From Gemmatimonadota bacterium (GTDB lineage: Bacteria > Latescibacterota > UBA2968 > UBA8231), in the NCBI GenBank assembly GCA_018672475.1, contig JABHFS010000203.1, positions 1-64,000 on the forward strand: DNA of 64,000 nucleotides, given 5' to 3'. Below are positions 34,720 through 43,211 of the stretch, one piece after another. The translations under genes were made by a program, and so were the position numbers. The notes under the pieces were generated by a model. That model was given only the letters and a program-made list of their open reading frames with translations. It made no database searches and was not told the origin of the DNA. Numbering within the stretch: position 1 is the first letter of the stretch; each line of letters starts with the position of its first letter.

Positions 34720-35654
34720 ATCTTTTTAACATTGCACGCATCGCCGAGATTAAGCGGGCCGAGGTGCAAGACTTCATCCGCGCCAAGACTGCCACTCTCT
34801 CGGCGGGATATGTGCGGTTGAATTTGGTCGCGACCCTGCGGGCAATATTGCAACCATACGTTGCCGACGATCGTCTGCCGCGCAATGCCGCCTCGGGATC
34901 GCCCGCATTCAAATACCCACCATCTTCAAAAGCACCGAAGAAACTCAACGGATCAATCACGACCAAAAAATACTCGGATGGGCGCACCCTGGTCGATGGC
35001 GGTCGAGCATTGACTCGCGACGAGGTAGCGCTCTTACTAACGCATAGCTCGCCGCAATATTGGACGGTGCTATTGACAATGGTCTATACAGGGATGCGGC
35101 TCGGCGAAGTACTAGCGATGCAATGGGAGTATCTAACTGAGGGCGACGACGGGGTCGGATTGTATGCCGTTGAGTATAACGTTGATAGACGCGGTCAATT
35201 ATGCGATGTCAAGACAAGATCTCCCAGGGCAGAGATCGCCCTCTCTTCGGTCGTCGTCGAGGCATTGCGCGAACATAGAGCAAGAGTCGCGGCGGCGAAA
35301 CTGATGGCGGGGAACGATTGGACGGATCACGATCTCATATTTCCGCGCATTGGTCGGTGTTTGCATTGGGGCAATCCTCAAGCACAAAGCCCGCTGAGAA
35401 AAGGATTGGGTCGGGCATCTCGGCGAGCGGGGATTGGACATATACGCCCGCACGATCTGCGGCATACATGCGCGAGCTTGCTAATTGCCGAGGGACTCAA
35501 TATCAAACAAGTGTCGAGCCATTTGCGACATTCCTCGGTAGAAATTACACTAGACACGTATGGGCATCTTTACCCTACCGATCGCAACGAAGTTGCTCAT
35601 GCGATGAATCGAGTTCTTGGGGTCGCAAAAATGGCTAAAATCGGGCCCTCTTGA
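34720..35654 (+). pseudogene. tyrosine recombinase/integrase, N-terminally truncated
   Basis: Catalytic domain complete: Arg in TGMRLGEVLAMQW, His-x-x-Arg in RPHDLRHTCASLL, His in SHLRHSSVEIT and the nucleophile Tyr in LDTYGHLYP. A partial core-binding domain precedes it (AEIKRAEVQDFI, LSAGYVRLNLVATLRAILQP). The arm-binding N-terminus of about 90 residues expected in this family is missing. The frame is open to 34623, but that part is the antisense of the coiled-coil gene, not integrase. It lies at the right side of the element, next to the candidate att site. Confidence 0.7.
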
Positions 35655-35675
35655 GCGGTTTAATAGATCGAGGCC

Positions 35676-35686
35676 ATTGCTGATCT
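35676..35686. repeat. inverted copy of an 11-base sequence near the left edge
   Basis: ATTGCTGATCT here is the reverse complement of AGATCAGCAAT at 30750-30760. Both lie on the inner side of the candidate att repeats (about 110 and 50 bases inside), as expected for recombinase-binding sites or terminal repeats, but 11 bases alone is weak evidence. Confidence 0.35.
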
Positions 35687-35732
35687 GTTATCGGATTGTA
35701 AATATAGCACTTATACACCATAGGACCGCCAT

Positions 35733-35891
35733 ATGCAGAATGGCACCACCTTAACCCGCTGTATATTCGAAGAGGAACGCCGCCATCCAGAAGCCACCGG
35801 CATCAAGGACGACGTCGAGACCCTGATAGAATGCGCAGCGGGCAAGCGAACGCAAAAAAGAGTCGAAGGCGTCGGAGTGTCCCCCGCATGA
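35733..35891 (+). pseudogene. fructose-1,6-bisphosphatase remnant (ends joined, middle deleted)
   Basis: Starts at ATG 35733 with AGGA seven bases upstream. The first 23 codons (MQNGTTLTRCIFEEERRHPE, then ATG) match the start of class I fructose-1,6-bisphosphatase. The frame then continues IKDDVETLIECAAGKR, which resembles the family's C-terminus (a G-[SI]-KDDVE-type ending), so about 280 central residues appear to be gone. The stop overlaps the glycosyltransferase start (ATGA). Its first 12 bases are the right-hand copy of the direct repeat that bounds the mobile segment. Confidence 0.5.
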
Positions 35892-37786
35892 GCGAACGAA
35901 GCACACTAATTATCGCGCTCGGCGCGTTCGCCTTGGTCATACTACAGAACGCCTGGCTCTGCGACGATGCCTTTATCACCTACCGCACAGCTGATAACCT
36001 GATCAATGGCCACGGCCTGACCTGGAACGCGGGCGAACGCGTCCAGACCTTTACCAATCCCCTGTGGCTCTTCACCATCGCCGGTTTTTATTTTTTTAGC
36101 GGCGAAATCTACTATACCGCGATCCTGCTCAGCTGGGCCTTATCCGTCCTCGCCGTCTTTCTGGTCTTCTCCCGCATCGCCAACGACTGGCGTGCGGTCG
36201 TACTCGGGGCAATGCTTTTCAGCTGCTCCAAGGCCTTTGTCGACTATTCTACGTCAGGCCTGGAAAATCCGCTAACCCACCTGCTGCTCGCCCTCTTTAT
36301 CTGCAGCTATATCAATCGGCCCCGAGATCTTTTTCGCCTTGCGCTACTTACCTGTCTGGCCACCCTCAACCGCATGGACACCCTGCTGTTCTTCCTGCCC
36401 GCGCTCGCGTTCGCATGGTGGCCACAGCGCAGCCTACGCAGCACAGCCGTGCTAGCTCTCGGCTTTGCGCCCTTCGCGCTCTGGGAAATTTTCTCGATCC
36501 TCTATTACGGCTTCCCCGTCCCCAATACCGCCTACGCCAAACTCGGTGCCGGCATTGCCCCGGGGGAACTGGCTATACAAGGGCTCCACTACGCGTCCCA
36601 CTCGCTGCAACTCGATCCGCTGACGCTATGTACCATAATCGCCTCAGCGATCGTGGTATTGTGGAAACGCGATACCCGCCTGTTACCCCTAGTGCTTGGC
36701 TTGGCGCTCTATTTATTGTATACCGTGCGCATCGGCGGTGGTTTTATGAGCGGGCGTTTCTACGCCGCGCCCTTTTTTGTCGCCGTCGCTCTGCTGTTGC
36801 GCGCTTGGCCCTTACCGCAAACGCGCGCCTGGCTGCTCGCACCAGCCATCGCCCTAATCATAGGCCTACTTGCTCCCTATCCACCGCCATTTAACACCCC
36901 GGCCTATGGCAGCGACCGCAAGGAAGACAATCAATCCCAACACGGCATCGGCGACGAACGCGCCTTTTATTATCCCTACACCGGCCTGCTCAATGCCGCT
37001 ACTCAACAGGACACGCTCTACCCCATTCACGGTTGGGCCGATTGGGGCCGGCGCCTCAGAGAATTCTCCGACGGAGGGCTACCCGCCGTCGTCCGCTGGC
37101 CCTTTGTCGGTCTTATCGGCTTTTACGCCGGCCCCGGGGCCCACCTAATCGACATCTTCGGTTTGGGCGATCCGCTCCTAGCTAGGCTCCCCTCTCGCCG
37201 CGACGAACCCTGGCGCATCGGCCATTTCAAACGCCTGCTGCCCGACGGCTACTTCGAAAGCTATCTCTACGGGCCCAATTTGATCGCCGACCCCCAATTG
37301 GCGCGCTACCACGAAAAACTCAAAATCATTACTAGCGGCGACCTCTTTAGCGCCGAGCGCTGGAGCGAGATCTGGAAGATGAACACCGGTCATTATGAAC
37401 ATCTCATCAACATCGAGGCCTATCGCCATCCATCCCCAGAAGAAATAGGCCGTAGCGAACGGGCCACCATGGGGGAACCCATCGTCTTCAAACCAGATCC
37501 TTTTATGCAGTTCAGCGGATTGGGAGATATCTATTTAGAGCGGAGGGAATTCGTGCAAGCCGCACAAACTTACCGCCAAGCCCTGGATCTAGATATACAC
37601 GACATCCGACAAAGACACCCGGAGGATTACCTCGAAAAAATGGGCGCGCTCTACCTGCGACTGTCCCAAGCGCTGATCGAACTCGGACACCGCCCCACCG
37701 CCCGCACGGTGCTCGAAACCTTCCTTCGGATCAATCCGCAAAACGCTATCATCCACGACGCACTACAGGATCTGCAATCGCCATAG
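35888..37786 (+). CDS. GT-C membrane glycosyltransferase (AftB/ZomB-like) with TPR tail
   Basis: Integral membrane protein of 632 aa. The first half has about ten hydrophobic segments, with the acidic catalytic loop LCDDAFITYRTADN after the first helix, GLTWNAGERVQTFTNPLW and YSTSGLENPLTHLL, as in lipid-linked sugar transferases of the AftB/ZomB group. The C-terminal part is soluble and ends in a TPR-like unit (FVQAAQTYRQALDLDIHD). It probably adds a sugar to a cell-envelope polymer or protein outside the inner membrane. The ATG overlaps the stop of the fbp remnant. Confidence 0.82.
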   Translation: MSERSTLIIALGAFALVILQNAWLCDDAFITYRTADNLINGHGLTWNAGERVQTFTNPLWLFTIAGFYFFSGEIYYTAILLSWALSVLAVFLVFSRIANDWRAVVLGAMLFSCSKAFVDYSTSGLENPLTHLLLALFICSYINRPRDLFRLALLTCLATLNRMDTLLFFLPALAFAWWPQRSLRSTAVLALGFAPFALWEIFSILYYGFPVPNTAYAKLGAGIAPGELAIQGLHYASHSLQLDPLTLCTIIASAIVVLWKRDTRLLPLVLGLALYLLYTVRIGGGFMSGRFYAAPFFVAVALLLRAWPLPQTRAWLLAPAIALIIGLLAPYPPPFNTPAYGSDRKEDNQSQHGIGDERAFYYPYTGLLNAATQQDTLYPIHGWADWGRRLREFSDGGLPAVVRWPFVGLIGFYAGPGAHLIDIFGLGDPLLARLPSRRDEPWRIGHFKRLLPDGYFESYLYGPNLIADPQLARYHEKLKIITSGDLFSAERWSEIWKMNTGHYEHLINIEAYRHPSPEEIGRSERATMGEPIVFKPDPFMQFSGLGDIYLERREFVQAAQTYRQALDLDIHDIRQRHPEDYLEKMGALYLRLSQALIELGHRPTARTVLETFLRINPQNAIIHDALQDLQSP

Positions 37787-37843
37787 CGCAATACCCCATA
37801 CACAGACAGGTCAGTCCTCAAGACACACAACCACAGGCCATAT

Positions 37844-38983
37844 ATGAAAGTCACCGCCATCAACATTTCCGTCTTCGACCTGCCGAGCAATACCGCCCTG
37901 TTCGATCTCGAAGAAGTGCCCTACGGCCGCCGCACGCGCTGGCAAAGCCGCGGCCAAGGCCGCGCCGGATCCGAAATCCACGTGCTGCACGTATTGACCG
38001 ACGAGGGCATTGAGGGTATCTGCACCGTCGGTGATGCCCGCTACCAGACCATGCGCCGGGAAGAGCTGGAGCAATTGCGCATCATGGCCGTCGGCCAAAA
38101 CCCGCTCGACCGTGAACGCCTCGACGACAAGCTGCGTTTTGCCGCCCGTTCTATGTTTTCCAGGCCGGGCTGGCATGGGGCTTTCGACAATTGCCTCTGG
38201 GATATCGCCGGCCAAGCCGCCAATCTTCCCGTCTACGCCCTGATCGGCCGGGCCCGCCCCCGCTGCAAAGCCTATTACAACTTTCCCTCGGGCAGCCTCG
38301 AATCGGCCATTGAGGGCGCCGATCGGGCCCTCGAAATGGGGTTCACCGTACTCAAGGATCACTGGAGCGACACGCCCGAGACCAACATCACCTGGTCACG
38401 GGCCATGCGCGAGCATGTGGGCCCCGATATAGAGCTGTTACACGATGCAGCCGGCAGCCCCTACACCTACGACGAGGCCCTGCACGTCGGCCGCGTCCTT
38501 GAAGAGTTGGACTACGGCTGGTTCGAGGAGGCGATTTCTGACCGCGACCTGCAAGGCCTACAAAGGCTGTGCGCCGAGCTAACCATACCGGTTATGGCGC
38601 TGGAAACCCTAATGCACGACTACGAACTCTCGGCCGCCTGGACCCTCGCCGGCGCCACCGACCTGATCCGGGCCAACGCCCGCCACGGCACCACCGCCGC
38701 GATCAAACTGGACCACCTCGCCGAAGCACGGCGCACCACCATCGAATTCAATGGCCCAGGGGGTCTTTTCGGATTGGTCCACGCGCACCTGGTCTGCGCT
38801 CTGAAAAACACCACCTACTACGAGTATTTTCCCGGCGGCAGCCGCGACGAACTCGGGCGCGAAATAGGCCTGATCAACCCTCCGCTACCGAGCGAAGGGC
38901 ATATCGCACCACCCGACGGACCGGGCTGGGGGGCCGAATGGGATCGCGCTTATTTCGCCAAAAAACGCGTGGCGGAATGGTAA
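37844..38983 (+). CDS. mandelate racemase/muconate lactonizing (enolase superfamily) enzyme
   Basis: Third enolase-superfamily member, 379 aa. The barrel shows FTVLKDHWSD (Lys), LLHDAAGSPY (Asp), YGWFEEAISD (Glu) and VMALETLMHD (Glu). The ARHGTTAAIKLDHLAEA segment replaces the usual sixth and seventh strand motifs. The capping domain has YGRRTRWQSRGQGRAGSE. This pattern fits acid-sugar dehydratases more than racemases, but the substrate is unknown. 57 bases separate it from the glycosyltransferase gene. Confidence 0.87.
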   Translation: MKVTAINISVFDLPSNTALFDLEEVPYGRRTRWQSRGQGRAGSEIHVLHVLTDEGIEGICTVGDARYQTMRREELEQLRIMAVGQNPLDRERLDDKLRFAARSMFSRPGWHGAFDNCLWDIAGQAANLPVYALIGRARPRCKAYYNFPSGSLESAIEGADRALEMGFTVLKDHWSDTPETNITWSRAMREHVGPDIELLHDAAGSPYTYDEALHVGRVLEELDYGWFEEAISDRDLQGLQRLCAELTIPVMALETLMHDYELSAAWTLAGATDLIRANARHGTTAAIKLDHLAEARRTTIEFNGPGGLFGLVHAHLVCALKNTTYYEYFPGGSRDELGREIGLINPPLPSEGHIAPPDGPGWGAEWDRAYFAKKRVAEW

Positions 38984-39055
38984 TCCACAGGCCGGTTGAA
39001 GTTTACAAAGATTTTCGATAGTTTATTGGGCGCACACTCAACAAGACGAAAAGTC

Positions 39056-40054
39056 ATGGCAGAAAACCGACAAGACGAAGCAATCGAGCCAGTCAACATC
39101 GGCATTATCGGTGGCGGCAAGGGCGGCACGGCCCTATTACAGGCACTCAAGGATATTCCACAGGCTAATATCGTCGGTATCTGCGATATCAACCCCGAAG
39201 CCCCCGCCGTGCTCATCGCTCGCGATATCGGCATCGACACCTATACCGATTCGGGACAGCTGATCCTCGAGCAATCGATCGACTGGTTGATCAACGTCAC
39301 CCACAAATCCATCACCCAACGCCATATCCTCAGCCGCGAGCTCGGCGACATCACCGTCATCGACGGCCATATCGCCGAATTGATCTGGCATCTATTGCTT
39401 GACCTCCAAGATTCGCTGAAGGAGGCCGAGGAGGCCGACAACTCGCTCTATGCGCTAGTCTGGAACGTCATCCAACGCATCGTCAACATCGCGCAACCGA
39501 TCCACCGAGAGTTGGAACACATCGCCTTCCACGACCCGCTCACCGGTCTGTACAGCCGCCACATGCTGCATCAATTTATCGAGCGCGAGATCAGCCACGT
39601 CTGCCGCAATAGCCTACCGCTCTCGCTGGCCATCCTCGACATCGACCACTTCAAAGACGTCAACGACAAATTCGGCCACGATATCGGCGACCAGATACTT
39701 AAACAACTAGCCGATCTTTTCAAAAAATCGTGCCGTTCCACAGATCTGGCCGCCCGTTATGGCGGTGAGGAATTTATCGCCGTATTGCCGAGTACGAGCC
39801 AAGACGCCTCACTGATCTGGGCCGAGCGGATGCGCGAACGCGTCGAAGAGTCGCTGCGCCGCCCCGACGACGAAAAAGTGACCATCAGCATTGGCGTCGC
39901 CACTCTTTTGGTCGACACCGAGGCTAATGCCGATCCTTCAATCCAGGTCGTCTCGGACCTGTTCTTCAAAAAGGCCGACAACGCGCTCTACGAAGCGAAG
40001 AACAACGGGCGCAACCGCGTCGTCACCTCCGAAATATCTATCTCCGAGGAATAA
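39056..40054 (+). CDS. diguanylate cyclase with N-terminal Rossmann dinucleotide-binding domain
   Basis: A 332-aa fusion. Residues 13-115 form a Rossmann domain of the Gfo/Idh or homoserine-dehydrogenase type: VNIGIIGGGKGGTALL with the GxGxxG at 19-24, Asp44 at the end of strand 2 (GICDINPEAP) favouring NAD(H), and INVTHKSI. A helical linker (118-160) leads to a GGDEF domain with GGEEF at 236-240 and the inhibitory RxxD site RSTD at 227-230. It should make c-di-GMP with feedback control. No membrane segment. ATG 39056 is preferred to TTG 38996. The domain pairing is unusual. Confidence 0.88.
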   Translation: MAENRQDEAIEPVNIGIIGGGKGGTALLQALKDIPQANIVGICDINPEAPAVLIARDIGIDTYTDSGQLILEQSIDWLINVTHKSITQRHILSRELGDITVIDGHIAELIWHLLLDLQDSLKEAEEADNSLYALVWNVIQRIVNIAQPIHRELEHIAFHDPLTGLYSRHMLHQFIEREISHVCRNSLPLSLAILDIDHFKDVNDKFGHDIGDQILKQLADLFKKSCRSTDLAARYGGEEFIAVLPSTSQDASLIWAERMRERVEESLRRPDDEKVTISIGVATLLVDTEANADPSIQVVSDLFFKKADNALYEAKNNGRNRVVTSEISISEE

Positions 40055-40128
40055 ATCCGCGGCGAGCCCGGCGCCCCAGGCGCAATCCTCCCACCTCTGA
40101 CGAATATCGAGCAAGGAGCATCCTACTT

Positions 40129-41079
40129 ATGGAAATCGCCCCCGGTATCCATCGTATCGAAACCCCGTTAGGCGACCGCTTCGTCTGCCTTTACCTACTC
40201 GTCGGATCAGAGCACGCCCTGCTGCTCGACACCGGCATCGACTCCACCCCCAGCGAATATTTAGCCCCTTACCTCGACGAGATCGGCCTCGCCGCGGACA
40301 AGGTTCGCTATGTCGTCAACTCTCACGCCGACTTCGACCACGTCGCCGGCAACCAATCTACAAAAGAACTATTACCTGGCGCCCTCTTTATGTGCCACGG
40401 TTTAGACCTAGCACAGACCGAGGATATCGAGCTGATGATATCCGACCGCTACGGCGAATACGCCCAGGACCACGGTATCGTCGACCCGGATGAAGCCCTC
40501 GCCTTTATCCGCAACGCAACCCGCACCTGCCCCATCGACTTCACCCTCACCGGCGGCGAATCCATCCGCCTCGGTCCCGAGTGGACCCTTGAGGTCTGGC
40601 ATACCCCGGGGCATTCTTACGGTCATATAAGCCTCTATGACCCACGCGGGCACAACCTAATCATCGCCGACGCAACGCTCTACAACGCGGTGTTGCGCGC
40701 TGACGGCCAAGCCGCCTTCCCGCCCACCTATCGCTACGTCGACACCTATCTGGCCTCGATGCAACGCATCGCCGCGACAAAAGCCAATTTCCTGTTCACC
40801 AGCCACTACCCGGTATACCAGGGGGCCGACGTCGCACAATTCATGGCAGAAAGCCGTGCTTTTGTCGACCGCGTCGACGAAAATCTAATAAAGGCCCTAC
40901 AGACCGAGCACACGCTCAAAGACCTGACCGACCTGCTCAGCCCCGACCTCGGCGAGTGGCCCGCCGAATCCAACGCCTACGCGTGTTTTCCCCTACTCGG
41001 CCATCTAGAACGCCTAGTCCTGCACGGGCGGGTGACAACCGGCAGACGCGACAGCCTCTTGACCTACAAGCTGAAATAA
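40129..41079 (+). CDS. MBL-fold metallo-hydrolase
   Basis: Metallo-beta-lactamase-fold hydrolase of 316 aa. Metal-binding residues are in SHADFDHVAGN (HxDxDH variant), HTPGHSYGHISL (His), IIADATLYNAV (Asp) and LFTSHYPVYQG (His). A C-terminal helical extension (about 235-316, with ALQTEHTLKDLTDLL) resembles the winged-helix-like tail of RNase-BN/GloB relatives. AAGGAG precedes the ATG. Four bases separate it from the PhyH gene, so the two form an operon. Likely a thioester, ester or phosphodiester hydrolase. Confidence 0.88.
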   Translation: MEIAPGIHRIETPLGDRFVCLYLLVGSEHALLLDTGIDSTPSEYLAPYLDEIGLAADKVRYVVNSHADFDHVAGNQSTKELLPGALFMCHGLDLAQTEDIELMISDRYGEYAQDHGIVDPDEALAFIRNATRTCPIDFTLTGGESIRLGPEWTLEVWHTPGHSYGHISLYDPRGHNLIIADATLYNAVLRADGQAAFPPTYRYVDTYLASMQRIAATKANFLFTSHYPVYQGADVAQFMAESRAFVDRVDENLIKALQTEHTLKDLTDLLSPDLGEWPAESNAYACFPLLGHLERLVLHGRVTTGRRDSLLTYKLK

Positions 41080-41083
41080 CGCC

Positions 41084-41893
41084 GTGGCCTTCGCTTTTTC
41101 AGACCGCCATATTGAAGAATACCGCACACAGGGTTTTACGATCTTTCGCCAAATTTTGCCGATCTCCTTGGTTACCGGTCTGCGCAGAGTCTGCGACGAA
41201 GCCCGCGACCTAGCTCGCACAGAACGCGGCCCGCAAGCCCAACGCTTACAACCCATCACCAACTTCCCCCTCGATCAACAGCCCTTCCTAGACTATGTCG
41301 AATTACCCGCACTCAATGACGCAATCCACCGCCTACTCTCACCGGCGTTCCACCTCGGCGGTCCCGCGACTATGGGTGTGCTCTTCGAACCGGCCGACCT
41401 ACCTTGGTGTACCGCCTGGCACCGCGACTGGCGCGACAATATGACGGGCCTCGACCTTGCCCGCTGGGACGCGCACTTCACCGACGACCGCTATTTTAAC
41501 CAAGTCAACTGCGCACTCTACGCCGACACCTGCACCTGGGTCGTACCCGGCAGCCACCTGCGCCGCGACTTGCCGCGCGAAATAGCGCGTTTCCCCGCAC
41601 GTCCCATCTCCGGCCCCAACCTCGACGGCAAGCCGTACGCCGAACGCGAATCGGCCTGCCTCGAATACGTGCGCAGCATGCCCGGCGCGCAACAACTCCA
41701 CCTGGACGCCGGCGACTTCTGCCTCTATCGCAACACCCTATGGCATATCGGCAACTACCTGCCCTACGCACGGCGAGCGACGTTGCACGACTCGGTTGAT
41801 ACCGATGAGTTTATGACCTGGCGAAAAGAAACATTAGCAGAATTGCAGGGGCGGCGGGAAGCCGGGCACGGAATGGAAAATCCCAATACATAA
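41084..41893 (+). CDS. phytanoyl-CoA dioxygenase (PhyH) family protein
   Basis: Fe(II)/2-oxoglutarate oxygenase of 269 aa, starting at GTG 41084. Iron ligands: HRD in TAWHRDWRDN and the late His in NTLWHIGNY; the 2-oxoglutarate Arg is in YARRATLHDS. WVVPGSHLRRDLP is the conserved core segment. It differs clearly from the PhyH protein at 27990 and lies directly behind the MBL-fold hydrolase, with which it may act in one degradative pathway. Confidence 0.88.
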   Translation: MAFAFSDRHIEEYRTQGFTIFRQILPISLVTGLRRVCDEARDLARTERGPQAQRLQPITNFPLDQQPFLDYVELPALNDAIHRLLSPAFHLGGPATMGVLFEPADLPWCTAWHRDWRDNMTGLDLARWDAHFTDDRYFNQVNCALYADTCTWVVPGSHLRRDLPREIARFPARPISGPNLDGKPYAERESACLEYVRSMPGAQQLHLDAGDFCLYRNTLWHIGNYLPYARRATLHDSVDTDEFMTWRKETLAELQGRREAGHGMENPNT

Positions 41894-42284
41894 AGCCTTT
41901 AACACAAAACGACTGGGGCATAAATTTTCGCTATTCGGCGCGTTATCATTATGAAAATCAATGAACGCCGCTATCGAATATTATGGCTTGCAAAACAAGA
42001 AACAGGTGCAGCGCAAACGTTAGCCCGTACTCAAATACTACCCAACGCGTGGAAAAATCGGCGCATGCGAAGGGCTGGGCGGCATATATTCCCGCATATT
42101 AGAGCAGAATTTCAAAGCCGGTTTACAAGCAACTCAAAAAAACGATCAGCGACCACAAAAATAACAGGCTAACCGGCTGAAATCGTTACCTGCAAAATTA
42201 CTGGCGATGATCTAATTGTTTAAATAGCTTAAGCCATGAGCCACCCATTCCACCCGCTCAACCCAACCGCAAAGGAGACCGGCC
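41894..42284. other. gene-free stretch
   Basis: Holds a 73-codon frame at 41951-42172 with very basic, low-complexity product and no good ribosome-binding site; I do not consider it coding. Base composition is lower in GC than its surroundings. The last 50 bases should carry the leader of the MOSC gene. Confidence 0.4.
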
Positions 42285-42842
42285 ATGACCACCATAACTC
42301 ATTTGACTACAGCCGAATTAGACGTCGGACTCGACCATATTCGCCAAGCCCCCAAGGACACAGGCATACTGGAGTTGATCGTTCGACGCCCCCTAACGGA
42401 GGAACGCGAGATACTGGAAGAAGGCGAGTTGGATCTGCAAGAAGGCCTGGTCGGCGACAATTGGGGCGCGCGCGGCTCTTCGATGACCGACGACGGCAAC
42501 GCACACCCGGAAATGCAACTCAATATCATGAATACCCGCGCCATCGCCCACATCGCGCAAGACAAAGACCGTTGGCAATTGGCCGGCGACCAGCTATTCA
42601 TCGATATGGACATCAGCGAGCACAACATGCCCCCGGGCACACGTCTGTCGCTTGGCACGGCGATCATCGAAGTCACCGCGATTCCCCACAACGGCTGCAA
42701 GAAGTTCGTCGCTCGCTTCGGGCTCGACGCGATGCAATGGGTCAACTCAGAAGAGGGCAAAAAACTGCATTTGCGCGGCATCAACGCCAAAGTCGTGCAG
42801 GCCGGTAGCATCAGCGCCGGCGACACCGTCAACAAGGTCTAA
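42285..42842 (+). CDS. MOSC domain-containing protein
   Basis: Single MOSC domain of 185 aa, related to the C-terminal domain of molybdenum cofactor sulfurase. LQEGLVGDNWGARGSS and LAGDQLFIDMDISEHNMP belong to the beta-barrel, HNGCKKFVARFG carries the conserved Cys thought to carry sulfur, and LRGINAKVVQAGSISAGD the end. AAGGAG lies upstream of the ATG. Stand-alone MOSC proteins are predicted sulfur carriers for metal-sulfur centres. Six bases before yciH. Confidence 0.85.
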   Translation: MTTITHLTTAELDVGLDHIRQAPKDTGILELIVRRPLTEEREILEEGELDLQEGLVGDNWGARGSSMTDDGNAHPEMQLNIMNTRAIAHIAQDKDRWQLAGDQLFIDMDISEHNMPPGTRLSLGTAIIEVTAIPHNGCKKFVARFGLDAMQWVNSEEGKKLHLRGINAKVVQAGSISAGDTVNKV

Positions 42843-42848
42843 GCGTTC

Positions 42849-43211
42849 ATGGCCAAGAACAGCCAACTTGCCTATTCGACCGACACTGGTTTCGTGCAGG
42901 GACAGCAACAAAAAAAGAACAATAAGGGAAATAAGCTACAACAGAAACAACAACCCGCTGCGGCCAAGAACGACGGCATCGCCCGAGTCCGCCTAGAAAA
43001 AAAGGGCCGCGGTGGCAAAACCGTAACGACTGTTTCCGGCCTCCCTCTCAACGGTGACGAACTCAAGGAATTGGCCTCCGAACTCAAGCGCAAATGCGGC
43101 AGCGGCGGTTCGATTGTCGACGGGGTAATAGAGGTCCAGGGGGATAAGGCGGACGCTATAATAAACGAATTAATAAAAAAAGGCTACCAAGCCAAACGCG
43201 CCGGCGGCTGA
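42849..43211 (+). CDS. yciH: YciH, SUI1/eIF1-like translation factor
   Basis: Protein of 120 aa with a Gln/Lys-rich flexible N-terminus and a SUI1 domain: ARVRLEKKGRGGKTVTTVSG, LKELASELKRKCGSGGSI, and GVIEVQGDKADAIINELIKK. The basic KGRGGK loop and the CGSGG turn are the family hallmarks. Bacterial YciH resembles eukaryotic initiation factor 1 and can influence start-site selection. It is likely co-transcribed with the MOSC gene. Confidence 0.92.
   Translation: MAKNSQLAYSTDTGFVQGQQQKKNNKGNKLQQKQQPAAAKNDGIARVRLEKKGRGGKTVTTVSGLPLNGDELKELASELKRKCGSGGSIVDGVIEVQGDKADAIINELIKKGYQAKRAGG

Noticed and set aside
34509-34853. 114-codon minus-strand frame across the integrase junction
   Set aside because: Different frame from the protein-like coiled-coil reading and antisense to integrase; composition is not protein-like.
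41951-42172. 73-codon plus-strand frame between the PhyH and MOSC genes
   Set aside because: Very basic, low-complexity product, no Shine-Dalgarno, and no sign of homology in any frame of the stretch.
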